NCBI GenBank assembly: GCA_007693965.1
Contig: RECQ01000035.1
Coordinates: 39,341 to 103,340 of the forward strand
Source: Phycisphaeraceae bacterium
GTDB lineage: Bacteria; Planctomycetota; Phycisphaerae; Phycisphaerales; UBA1924
Reading direction: 5' to 3'
DNA: 64,000 bases
The notes under the pieces were generated by a model, which worked only from the letters and a program-made list of their open reading frames with translations, made no database searches and was not told the origin of the DNA. This document shows positions 42,970-50,669 of this stretch, one piece after another. Position numbers and translations under genes: made by a program. Position 1 is the stretch's first letter, and every line of letters begins with the position of its first letter.

Positions 42970-44070
42970 TCAGCGGCCCTGGCCCGACCAGTTCTGCAGC
43001 AGAACCGCAAGGTCGCGGCTGTCGACGACGCCGTCGCCGTTCAGGTCGCCGCGGGCGTCGGTGTCGCCCCACATCGAGAGCAGCGCGGACATGTCCGCGG
43101 CGCCGACGCGTCCGTCGCCGGTGATGTCGCCGATGCGGCGCAGCCCCATGACGCGCTCGATCCACCAGCGCTGCGCGGGGACGATCAGTCCGCCGCCGCC
43201 GCTGCCGAAGCGGCCGGGCTCGCCGGGGCCGCTCACATAGTTGTTCACGCTGAAGAGCATGGGCTCGCCGCTCACGAAGACGAAGCCGGGGCCGCCCGAA
43301 TCGCCGCCGCCGAGCGTGGCTTCGACGCCCGGGCCGAGCGTGGGGCCGCCGAGGAAGCCATCGCCCTCGGGGCCGTCGAAATCGAACTGCCAGACGTGCG
43401 GCTCGCCGCGGCCGTGGCGGTCGGAATAGAACGCGTCCGCCACGTTGGCGCCGATGCGGCGCACTGTGAACGATCCGGTGCCGCGCTCGTAGCCGGTGAA
43501 GCCGTCGCCGGTCTCGCCGTAGCCGACCATCCACACCACCAGGCCCGTCTCGATCGGCCCGTCGTAGATCCGGTAGATCGGAACATCGACGGGGAGCGGG
43601 CTGGCGAGCGTGATGATCGCGAGGTCGTCGTTCACCACCGGGTTCTGGAAGCCGGTGAAGTCCGGGTGCAGGTCCACGCGCTCGACGCCCGCGGGCGGAA
43701 CGACGTGGCTCAGCTCGCCATCGACATTCAGGAAGATCGCGACATCCGTTCCGACGGTGTTGACGCCCTGGCCGATCTCATCAAAGCAGTGGGCGGCGGT
43801 GAGGATGTGCCGCGGCGAGATGACGGTCCCTGTCGCAAGATGCTTGCCGCCGACGAAGAGGCTGACCGCGCCGGCGAAGGGCGAGTCGGGCGTGAGGACA
43901 TCGATGCGCCCCGCGCTGCGATCCGTCGTGACCTCGAGCGGCTCACCGGCGAGGATGATGGGCTCTGGATTGACGATCCGCTCGGGAGACGGCAGCGGCG
44001 AGGCGACGACAGCGCTCGCGCACACCAGCGCGGCGAGGCCCGTTGTCTTCATGTGTCTCTGCGTGCTCAT
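42970..44070 (-). CDS. Secreted trypsin-like serine protease with dockerin-like C-terminus
   Basis: An S1-family protease. The catalytic triad is His94 (TAAHC), Asp149 (NDDLAIITL) and Ser258 (GGGDSGGP). The N-terminal signal peptide (MKTTGLAALVCASAVVASPL) uses ATG 44070 or 44052. After residue ~310 come two Ca-binding dockerin-like repeats (GDITGDGRVGAADMSALLSM and GDLNGDGVVDSRDLAVLLQN) typical of Phycisphaerae exoproteins, which probably attach the enzyme to a cohesin-like partner or surface. It is divergent from bioB. Confidence 0.9.
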   Translation of the reverse strand: MSTQRHMKTTGLAALVCASAVVASPLPSPERIVNPEPIILAGEPLEVTTDRSAGRIDVLTPDSPFAGAVSLFVGGKHLATGTVISPRHILTAAHCFDEIGQGVNTVGTDVAIFLNVDGELSHVVPPAGVERVDLHPDFTGFQNPVVNDDLAIITLASPLPVDVPIYRIYDGPIETGLVVWMVGYGETGDGFTGYERGTGSFTVRRIGANVADAFYSDRHGRGEPHVWQFDFDGPEGDGFLGGPTLGPGVEATLGGGDSGGPGFVFVSGEPMLFSVNNYVSGPGEPGRFGSGGGGLIVPAQRWWIERVMGLRRIGDITGDGRVGAADMSALLSMWGDTDARGDLNGDGVVDSRDLAVLLQNWSGQGR

Positions 44071-44241
44071 CGCCCGTGTCGTGGTCCGGATCTGGTGATG
44101 TCGCGACCGCCGACGTCCTTCCTGCCCGAATGGGGGGAGCTCCCGGATGGGCGCACCGCGTGCGCCCTTGGTCTGTTCGCAGGTCAGAATACCACGGATC
44201 CCGCTCGGCGCCCGGAAAAACACGGGATGTCCGAAAACAGG

Positions 44242-44247
44242 TAGCCT
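44242..44247 (+). promoter_or_regulatory. -10-like hexamer next to the bioB start
   Basis: TAGCCT ends 8 nt before the bioB ATG; the intervening TCTGGCCCC has no ribosome binding site. One of the recurrent set. Confidence 0.35.
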
Positions 44248-44255
44248 CTGGCCCC

Positions 44256-45494
44256 ATGAGCCAGACACCCGCCGCGGACACGTCAGCACGCCCCCCGTCC
44301 CCGCCGCAGCCCCCCTCCATCGCGGGGCTGAGCAATCGGCTCGCCTCCTTCGTCGAGGCGGGGCTCGCGGGTCGCTCCATTGACGCCGCCCACGCCCGGG
44401 CCGTCCTGGGGTCGCCCGGGAGTCCGCAGGAGACGATCCCCCTGCTGCCGCTCCTGCACGCGGCGGGCGAGGTGCGAAGGCGCTGGTTCGGGCGCAGCGT
44501 GCGCGTGCATGTGCTGAACAACGTGCAGAACGGCGCCTGCCCGGAAGACTGCGGCTACTGCGGCCAGGCCCGCACCTCGAAGGCGCCCATCCAGCCCTAC
44601 AAGCTGAAGACGAAGGAAGAGATCATCGCCGAGGCGGAGGGGGCGAAGAAGAGCGGGGCGTTCCGCTATTGCATGGTGCTCTCCGGCCGCGGCCCCAGCG
44701 ACGCCGACATCGACCACATGGCCGAGTGCATCCGCGAAGTGAAGCGCCGCTTCGGCCTGCGAACCTGTCTCTCGGCGGGCCTGCTCGACGAGGCCAAGGC
44801 GCAGCGGCTGCGTGATGCGGGGCTGGATCGTTTCAACCACAACCTGAACACCTCGCGGCGCTGGTACCCGCAGATCTGCACGACGCACACCTACGACGAC
44901 CGAGTCGAGACGCTCAAGGCGGCGCGGGCGTCGGGCGTCGAGCTGTGCTCAGGGCTCATCGTGGGCATGGGCGAGTCGCTGGACGACATCGCCGATGTGG
45001 CGCAGTCGCTGGCGGGGCTGGAGGCCGAGTCGATCCCGGTGAACTTCCTGGTGCCGATCCCCGGCAACGAGGTCGCATCGCCGAGCGTCGAGGGCGGGCC
45101 GCTGACGCCGGAATTGTGCCTGCGCGTGCTGTGCCTGATGCGCCTGGTGAACCCGAAGGCCGAAGTGCGCGTGGCGGCGGGGCGCGAGGGGCACCTGCGC
45201 TCGATGCAGGCGCTGGCGCTGGCGCCCGCCAACTCGCTCTTCGTCGACGGCTACCTGCTCACGCGGGGAAGCGATGCGCTGGCGACGCTGCGCATGATCC
45301 GCGATGCCGGCTGCACCATCGAGCTCGAAGGCGCCGACTGGCCCGAAGAGCTGCGCCGCTTCGCAAGCGGTGACGATGGCGGCTACGCCCTGCCCGACGG
45401 CGCTCGCGAGCTGGATGTGATCAAGCCCGAGCGCCTCTCGGAGCGCAAGCTGGCGAAGCTGAGCGTGAACGGCAAGGCCGCTGCGGATCGCTGA
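44256..45494 (+). CDS. bioB: Biotin synthase
   Basis: A radical-SAM enzyme that inserts sulfur into dethiobiotin. The SAM cluster motif CPEDCGYCGQA (C-x3-C-x2-C) is preceded by VLNNVQNGACPEDC; other BioB-typical stretches are FNHNLNTSRRWYP and GLIVGMGESLDDIADVA, and PVNFLVPIPGNEV. It is 412 residues, with a Pro/Ala-rich N-terminal extension and a C-terminal extension after GYLLTRG compared with E. coli BioB (346). The ATG at 44256 is used. No other bio genes are near. Confidence 0.94.
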   Translation: MSQTPAADTSARPPSPPQPPSIAGLSNRLASFVEAGLAGRSIDAAHARAVLGSPGSPQETIPLLPLLHAAGEVRRRWFGRSVRVHVLNNVQNGACPEDCGYCGQARTSKAPIQPYKLKTKEEIIAEAEGAKKSGAFRYCMVLSGRGPSDADIDHMAECIREVKRRFGLRTCLSAGLLDEAKAQRLRDAGLDRFNHNLNTSRRWYPQICTTHTYDDRVETLKAARASGVELCSGLIVGMGESLDDIADVAQSLAGLEAESIPVNFLVPIPGNEVASPSVEGGPLTPELCLRVLCLMRLVNPKAEVRVAAGREGHLRSMQALALAPANSLFVDGYLLTRGSDALATLRMIRDAGCTIELEGADWPEELRRFASGDDGGYALPDGARELDVIKPERLSERKLAKLSVNGKAAADR

Positions 45495-45810
45495 ACTGGA
45501 TCCCGAGTGATTCTCGAACTGAAGGGCGTCACCCCGAAGGAGCCGGGCGCCCGCGCTCTTCCCGAATGGCGAGAACAAAGGATGCGCACGAACGCCCAGG
45601 ATTCGAACGTGATTCGTATGAATCGCTGTTGCGAGAAGCTGACGCCGAGGCTGAGCCTGCGAAGCCTCGGGGAGTATCGCCGGCGATGACGGGCGCAGCG
45701 AAAAGACGCGAGATCACGCGGCTTTCGCTGCGGGATCATCGCGTCTTTTCTCTGCCTTCTCTCCCTCCGCGAGCCGCGAGGCCCGCGAAAGACTGTTGTG
45801 GCGCCGCGCC
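45495..45810. other. Intergenic region between bioB and a convergent PEP-CTERM gene
   Basis: No convincing gene. Short open frames in three directions have no ribosome binding site or conserved look. The only structure is the inverted repeat listed at 45701-45749. Confidence 0.6.
45701..45749. terminator. Bidirectional terminator between bioB and the PEP-CTERM gene
   Basis: AAAAGACGCGA (45701-45711) and TCGCGTCTTTT (45739-45749) are perfect inverse complements around a 27-nt loop that can pair further (GATC ... GATC). The A-run on one side and T-run on the other serve both convergent genes. Confidence 0.75.
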
Positions 45811-46527
45811 TCAGCGCCGCCGGCGTCGGGCCGCGGCGAGGCCTGACAGGGCCAGCAGCCCGACCGCGCCGGGCGCCGGCACTTCGGCCGTGCCGGTGTA
45901 CGCCGCGTTGGCGGTGAAATCTGTAAGTCGTCCCGAGTCGCCGATTGAAAGCGTGGGAAGGACATCGGTGAGCGTGAAAACGGCGTCCTTGAACCCGAAG
46001 AGCTGCGGGATGCCGACGGCGTTGATCTGATCGAGAAGCGCGCCCGATGCGGTGTACGAAAGCCCGAATTGGTTCTCGCTCGTGGTGATCAGGGCGCCGG
46101 CGCCGCCGACGGTGAGCATGATCGCCGAATCAAACGTGCCGCGGAGAATCTCCTCTTCACCACGCGGATCGCCTGTGGCGAAGGCCGGCCCACCGAATTG
46201 TTGATAGAAGATGAAATTCCCGAAGAGCGGCGAGGCGAAGGCGCCCGGCGCATTCGGGAGCGCCGTCGCCTGACCGACTGAGATATTCATCTCCAGTCTG
46301 GTTTCGTACACCAGCGCGGCGGGCATGCCCTCCTCGGAACCGTCGACAATCAGGTTCACGACTGCGTCCGAGCTGTAGCTCATCGAGCCGAACATGCTGC
46401 CCGGGTTTTCGCTGTACGTGACCTGGCGAGCCCCCACGGGATCGCTGAACGTAAAGAATATCGCTCCGTGTGCGGTGGCTGCGCATGTGGCAATACCTGC
46501 CGCGGCGACTAGCGCGCGTGTCATCAT
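45811..46527 (-). CDS. PEP-CTERM-like exported protein (238 aa)
   Basis: The signal peptide is MMTRALVAAAGIATCAATAHG, and the tail is EVPAPGAVGLLALSGLAAAR followed by poly-Arg, a PEP-CTERM-type sorting signal (Pro-x-Pro-Gly, hydrophobic helix, basic end) recognised by an exosortase-like enzyme. The middle is a beta-rich domain without known motif. GGGAG 9 nt upstream decides for ATG 46527 over ATG 46536. It is convergent with bioB. Probably cell-surface; function unknown. Confidence 0.78.
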   Translation of the reverse strand: MMTRALVAAAGIATCAATAHGAIFFTFSDPVGARQVTYSENPGSMFGSMSYSSDAVVNLIVDGSEEGMPAALVYETRLEMNISVGQATALPNAPGAFASPLFGNFIFYQQFGGPAFATGDPRGEEEILRGTFDSAIMLTVGGAGALITTSENQFGLSYTASGALLDQINAVGIPQLFGFKDAVFTLTDVLPTLSIGDSGRLTDFTANAAYTGTAEVPAPGAVGLLALSGLAAARRRRR

Positions 46528-46778
46528 GACTCTCATCTCCCTGCGCGGTGTGCAACCACGCGTCGAATCAATGTCGCCAGCCCGGGACCCCCGGGTCCCT
46601 TCCGGTGCGATCAAGATTTTCTGAGGCTGGACTCCGAACCCTGTGCAGGGGTTCAGGAGTAGAGTAACCTGACTCCAAGCCGTTGGCAAGCGAAAGTCCG
46701 AGAGTTTCTCTCGCATGTCCCAGGGCTGGTATTCTCGGCCCCCGGCAAGAAACCGAACAGATCTCCACGCCTCCCGGC

Positions 46779-46784
46779 TATCCT
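46779..46784 (+). promoter_or_regulatory. -10-like hexamer next to the methyltransferase start
   Basis: TATCCT ends 6 nt before the ATG at 46791, and CACGCC is the only sequence between. One of the clearest members of the recurrent set. Confidence 0.45.
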
Positions 46785-46790
46785 CACGCC

Positions 46791-47588
46791 ATGCCAGACG
46801 ATTCGCGCCACGCTCGCGAGGCGGCGCCGACCGAACGATTCTCGGACCGCGCCGCCGATTACGCCCGCCATCGCCCGACCTATCCCGATGCGATTTTCGA
46901 TGCCATGTTCAACGGCCTCAGCGCGCTGCAGCGCATCACCGCCGCGGACATCGGCGCGGGCACGGGCATCTCGGCGCGGCTGCTGGCGCTGCGCTGCGAA
47001 CTCGTCCACGCGCTGGAGCCGAACGACGCCATGCGCGCTGCGGGCGAGGCGGCGGGCTCACCAGCCGGCGCCGGGCGCATCATCTGGAGCCCCGCCGCCG
47101 CCGAGCGCGCCGGCCTGCCCGAAAACTCGATCGACCTGGTTCTGTGCGCCCAGTCCTTCCACTGGTTCGACGCCGCTGCGGCCCTGCGCGAGTTCGCCCG
47201 CATTCTCCGCGGCGGCGGGCGCCTGGCGCTCCTCTGGAACGAACGCGATGAAACCGACGAATTCACCGAGGCCTACCGGCTCGCGCTCCTCGACGTCGGC
47301 GCCGAGCATCCGATGGATCGGCGCCGCTTCGATCCGTCGGTGATCGAGCGCTCCGGCCTCTTCACACCGCCGCGGCTGGTGGAGGCCCCCAACGCGCAGC
47401 CGCTCGACGAGGCGGGCCTCATCGGCCGGGCCCGCAGCGCTTCATACGTGCCGAAGGATGGCGAATCCTGGGAGCGGCTGGAGCGGTCATTGCGCAAGCT
47501 GCACGCACGCTTCGCCGATGCATCTGGAATGGTTCAACTGCGCTACGTGTCGCGCCTGCACCTGGCCGATCGCCTCAGCCGGGCGTGA
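46791..47588 (+). CDS. Class I SAM-dependent methyltransferase (265 aa)
   Basis: The glycine-rich SAM loop is AADIGAGTGISARLLALRC, followed by an acidic ribose-binding strand (HALEPNDAMRAAG) and the post-II motif LPENSIDLVLCAQSFHWFD, which matches Methyltransf_11/UbiE-like enzymes with the QSFHWFD variant. The ATG at 46791 gives 265 residues. Its 3' end overlaps the miaB 3' end by 14 bp (convergent). The substrate cannot be inferred; related proteins act on small molecules or are called trans-aconitate-like methyltransferases. Confidence 0.85.
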   Translation: MPDDSRHAREAAPTERFSDRAADYARHRPTYPDAIFDAMFNGLSALQRITAADIGAGTGISARLLALRCELVHALEPNDAMRAAGEAAGSPAGAGRIIWSPAAAERAGLPENSIDLVLCAQSFHWFDAAAALREFARILRGGGRLALLWNERDETDEFTEAYRLALLDVGAEHPMDRRRFDPSVIERSGLFTPPRLVEAPNAQPLDEAGLIGRARSASYVPKDGESWERLERSLRKLHARFADASGMVQLRYVSRLHLADRLSRA

Positions 47589-49308
47589 TCTCGCCGAAGA
47601 GCGTCACCGTATTCGCGCTCGTGATGCGCACGGGGATGATCTTCCCGATCAGATCGTCCGGGGCGCTGCCGGAAGGCGCATCGAAGAGGACCAGCAGATC
47701 GCCGTCCGTACGCGAGGCGAGCTGGATAGGTCCGGCGGCTTCTGGCTCAGCGTCGCGGTCGGCGGCTTGCGGCTCGCCGCCGCCAATGGTGAGGGAGATC
47801 ACGCCGCTCTGGGCCGCCCGCTTCTGCTTCTTCCGCTCGCGGGCGCTGACGCCCTCGACGAAGACGTCCAGCGTGCGCCCGATCTGGGCGCTGCTGATCT
47901 CGTCGCTGATGCGCCCCTGCACCGCCAGCGCCTCGTTGTTGCGCCGGCGCTTCACATCCTCGGGCACATCGTCAGGCAGGCGGTCGTACGCCGTTGTTCC
48001 CGGCCGCGGCGAGTATTTGAAAATGAAGCAGTTCTTGTAGCGCACCCGCTCCAGCAGACGAAGCGTGGCCTGGAAATCGTCCTCGGTCTCGCCGCTGAAG
48101 CCGACGATGATGTCCCCGGCGATCATCAGCGGCCGGCCGATCTCGGGCTGGTCGAGAGACCCGCGGGCCCGGTCGATGAATTCGAGATACTCACCCACCG
48201 TGTAGCCGCGGTTCATCGCCTTGAGCTGCGAATCGCTGCCCGTCTGGGCGGGGACGTGCAGATAGCGGCAGATCCGCGGGGAATCGCGGATCACCTCCAG
48301 CACATCGTCCCCGAAATCGCGCGGATAGCTGGTGACGAAGCGCAGTCGCTGAATCGCGGGAACCTCGTCGTGAATGCGCTTCAGTAGATCCGCAAAGGTG
48401 GTCACACGTGCCACCGACCGCTGCCCTGAGCGGTCGGTGCTCCCTGTTCCAAACGCACCGACCATCGAGGACGATGGTCGGTGGCACGCCTCGCCTTGCG
48501 GCCCTTTGTGCGGCCTTCCCTTCTGCGGCTGCGTGATTCCGTTCAACGTCACCGCCGCCCCGTGCTCGAAGCGGTAATGATTCACCGTCTGCCCCAGCAG
48601 CGTCACCTCGATCACGCCGGCGTCGGCGAGGCGCCTGCACTCGTCGACGATGTGATCGGGCGGGCGGTGCATCTCGGCGCCGCGGGTGTGGGGGACGACG
48701 CAGTAGGTGCAGAACTTGTTGCACCCGCGCGTGATGCGGACATAGGCCGAGCCATTGTGATCGGTCGGCGAGATGGCCCGCGACAGATCGAGCATCTCCA
48801 GATTGTCGCCCGCGGCGGAAAGCGTGGACGATCGCCTCGAAGTGTTCCCCTGCAGCGCAATCTGCTTCGCCTGAGCCGCGCGAGCCGGGGCGTCCCCGCC
48901 CCGAGCAGTCACATCGCCATCGGCAAGCAGCGCATCCCGCGTGCGCACCGCGTTGTCGAGCAAAGCCGGCAGCTTGTCGAGCTCACCAGGGCCGCAGAGG
49001 ATGTCGACGACCGGATGCCGCTGCGTCAGCTTCACCCCGTCGCGCTCCGCCATGCACCCGAGAACGCCGACCACAGCGCCCGCCCCCTCCGACCCGCCGC
49101 GGCCTTTGGCGATTTCCCCCAGCCGCGACCGCACCTTCTGCTCCGCGTGGTCGCGGACCGAACAGGTGTTGTACAGCACCACATCCGCCCCCTCGGGGGA
49201 ATCGACGAAGCGATAGCCCAGGGCGAGAAGCTGCGAACGGACCAGCTCGGAATCGAGCTCGTTCATCTGGCAGCCGAAGGTTTCGAGATGGACGGTCTTT
49301 CCGGCCAT
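47575..49308 (-). CDS. miaB: tRNA-2-methylthio-N6-dimethylallyladenosine synthase with in-frame insertion
   Basis: A radical-SAM methylthiotransferase acting on i6A37 of tRNA. The N-terminal UPF0004 domain (LETFGCQMNELDSELV) has its Cys ligands, the radical-SAM site is RGCNKFCTYCVVPHTRG, and a TRAM domain follows at the C-terminus (near IGRTLDVFVEGVS). At 577 residues it is ~100 longer than usual. One excess segment lies between GQTVNHYRFEHG and TTFADLLKRIHDEVP, residues ~245-305, and its second half (274-301) is encoded by a palindromic DNA element; a second, Ala/Glu-rich insertion is in the TRAM region. TACACT lies 8 nt upstream of the ATG. Confidence 0.93.
   Translation of the reverse strand: MAGKTVHLETFGCQMNELDSELVRSQLLALGYRFVDSPEGADVVLYNTCSVRDHAEQKVRSRLGEIAKGRGGSEGAGAVVGVLGCMAERDGVKLTQRHPVVDILCGPGELDKLPALLDNAVRTRDALLADGDVTARGGDAPARAAQAKQIALQGNTSRRSSTLSAAGDNLEMLDLSRAISPTDHNGSAYVRITRGCNKFCTYCVVPHTRGAEMHRPPDHIVDECRRLADAGVIEVTLLGQTVNHYRFEHGAAVTLNGITQPQKGRPHKGPQGEACHRPSSSMVGAFGTGSTDRSGQRSVARVTTFADLLKRIHDEVPAIQRLRFVTSYPRDFGDDVLEVIRDSPRICRYLHVPAQTGSDSQLKAMNRGYTVGEYLEFIDRARGSLDQPEIGRPLMIAGDIIVGFSGETEDDFQATLRLLERVRYKNCFIFKYSPRPGTTAYDRLPDDVPEDVKRRRNNEALAVQGRISDEISSAQIGRTLDVFVEGVSARERKKQKRAAQSGVISLTIGGGEPQAADRDAEPEAAGPIQLASRTDGDLLVLFDAPSGSAPDDLIGKIIPVRITSANTVTLFGEITPG
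48407..48488. repeat. 82-bp palindromic element inserted in the miaB coding sequence
   Basis: The outer arms CGTGCCACCGACC (48407-48419) and GGTCGGTGGCACG (48476-48488) are perfect inverse complements. Inside are two hairpins: ACCGACCGCT-GCCCTG-AGCGGTCGGT and ACCGACCATC-GAGGAC-GATGGTCGGT. The structure closes into a cloverleaf-like junction. It is translated in frame within miaB (residues ~274-301) and introduces no stop. Only one copy is seen in this window. Confidence 0.85.
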
Positions 49309-49316
49309 GGACCGGT

Positions 49317-49322
49317 AGTGTA
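49317..49322 (-). promoter_or_regulatory. -10-like hexamer next to the miaB start
   Basis: TACACT on the minus strand ends 8 nt before the miaB ATG (ACCGGTCC between). One of the recurrent set. Confidence 0.4.
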
Positions 49323-49358
49323 GCCAGGTCGGGCTGGCTCACGCGGGGGGCACGCGGG

Positions 49359-49934
49359 GGGCTCACGCAGAGGCGCGGGGCTCGCAGAGGGGGATTTTTG
49401 GGTTTTTGTTTTTGGAGGATCTTTGTGGGCTCCGCGGCTCTGTGGGAGGTCATTCTTCCAGTTTGTTCACGACGCGATGGACGCCGTCTTTCAAGAGCAC
49501 TGTTCCGAAATTGATGAGCAGGCCGACGCGCTTGTCCGCCAGCCTGAGGTAGGTCAGCAGTTGCTTCTTGTGGACTCGGGCGATCTGCTCCACAGACTTG
49601 AGCTCGACGATGACAGTGGATTCAACGATCAGATCCGCGCGGTATCCCACGTCAAGTCGAACGCTCTCCCACTCGACCGGGACCGGAACCTCGACCTCCA
49701 CGCCAAGCCCGCGTTTCCGCAGCTCGTGCGCAAGCACCGCGCTGTATACAGATTCGAGCAGTCCCGGGCCCAATCGGCGATGAATGTCGAGCGCCGCGTC
49801 AATGATGACCCCGGTCAGATCATTCACACCCGCAGGCCTCGAACCCGCAGTGAATCGCTGCCCATCCATAACCGCCCTTCCTGTCCTTCCCAATAATTCC
49901 CCTCTCTGCGAGCTCCGCGCCTCCGCGTGAGCCC
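49359..49934. mobile_element. Inverted-repeat-bounded cassette carrying the GxxExxY gene
   Basis: The left end GGGCTCACGCAGAGGCGCGG (49359-49378, continuing to 49392) matches the reverse complement of the right end 49899-49934 over ~36 bp with three differences. The sequence inside consists of one gene plus short flanks; T-rich sequence and further CACGCGGGGGG units lie next to the left arm. No transposase is present, so mobility would need outside help or repeat-mediated recombination. Confidence 0.6.
49450..49869 (-). CDS. GxxExxY family protein (PD-(D/E)xK nuclease-like, 139 aa)
   Basis: The defining motif GLLESVY is at residues 36-42. It is followed by a PD-(D/E)xK-like core: Asp79 (YRADLIVE) and Glu89-x-Lys91 (VIVELKS), the pattern of the PDDEXK_3/GxxExxY family. 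ATG 49869 has AGGAAGG 6 nt upstream; a TTG at 49893 is weaker. The 139-residue length is normal. The family is widespread and often multicopy, with unknown function. Here it sits inside a 36-bp inverted repeat, which fits a mobile or repeat-propagated gene. Confidence 0.88.
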   Translation of the reverse strand: MDGQRFTAGSRPAGVNDLTGVIIDAALDIHRRLGPGLLESVYSAVLAHELRKRGLGVEVEVPVPVEWESVRLDVGYRADLIVESTVIVELKSVEQIARVHKKQLLTYLRLADKRVGLLINFGTVLLKDGVHRVVNKLEE

Positions 49935-49949
49935 GTCGCGAACAAACAA

Positions 49950-50498
49950 TCAGTCCTCAAGACCAGAAGCATCCGTAAGGTGCGGCACCTGCACATCCAC
50001 CGGCGCAAACCGCCCATTCAGATGAATCCCGCCCGGAAGCGGCTCATACATCTCGATCGCGATCTGCGAGATCGGCGACTGCTCTCCGCCCTGCATCTGT
50101 GACGGATCGCGCATTGTCAGCGATGCGATCACCATGATCGGGCCCGTCCCGTCCTCGACGTGCTCCAGCGGCACGCCCTGCTCGACGTTCTGGAACATCA
50201 TCTCCATGCTGCGCTGGTGCGTGGGGCTGTAGTACCAGTCGACCACCGCCTTCTTGTCGGTGAACCACGCGAAGATGACGCTCTTGCCGCTCTGCGTGAG
50301 CGCCAGCTCGTCGCCCAGGCAGCCGGGCGTCGCCTCCAGCCCGCGCACCAGTCCGTCCAGCGCCGCCATCGGGTTGGCGCCCTGCGGCGGTTGTCCGGGG
50401 CCGCCCGGCCGGCCCTGCTGCGCCAACGTGACGCCCGCCACTGCGAGTGTGAGGGCGCCGACAAGTCCGACTCCGGCGAATGTGTGCTGCTTCTTCAT
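49950..50498 (-). CDS. Secreted protein of unknown function (182 aa)
   Basis: The signal peptide is MKKQHTFAGVGLVGALTLAV ... TLA-QQ, then a Gly/Pro/Gln-rich linker, then a ~120-residue domain (GDELALTQSGKSVIFAWFTD, KKAVVDWYYSPTHQRSMEMM) that resembles a dimeric alpha/beta-barrel (antibiotic-monooxygenase-like) pattern in the alternation of strands and helices. GGAG 8 nt upstream of ATG 50498. It is divergent from the nitrilase gene. The fold suggestion is tentative. Confidence 0.7.
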   Translation of the reverse strand: MKKQHTFAGVGLVGALTLAVAGVTLAQQGRPGGPGQPPQGANPMAALDGLVRGLEATPGCLGDELALTQSGKSVIFAWFTDKKAVVDWYYSPTHQRSMEMMFQNVEQGVPLEHVEDGTGPIMVIASLTMRDPSQMQGGEQSPISQIAIEMYEPLPGGIHLNGRFAPVDVQVPHLTDASGLED

Positions 50499-50655
50499 AG
50501 GTGGATCTCCTCTAAGGGTGTGGCTGCATTGTGACATGTGTCACCCGGCTCCGCGCGCGGCGCGACCGCAAGCCGCCGTTAGCCTCTCATAAGGATTTGT
50601 CGGCGCCGGGTTTCACCTGAAGCTGCGACGTGTCCCCGGGCGCCGCCGATCCGGC

Positions 50656-50661
50656 TATCGT
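50656..50661 (+). promoter_or_regulatory. -10-like hexamer next to the nitrilase start
   Basis: TATCGT ends 8 nt before the ATG at 50670. GTCCTCTC between them has no Shine-Dalgarno character. Confidence 0.45.
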
Positions 50662-50669
50662 GTCCTCTC

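Noticed and set aside
45507..45689. A short open frame downstream of bioB
   Set aside because: No ribosome binding site and no recognisable content; it ends just before the terminator and overlaps open frames in other directions.
48407..48488. The miaB palindrome as a terminator
   Set aside because: It lies inside the coding sequence, has no T-run, and the reading frame continues through conserved MiaB sequence.
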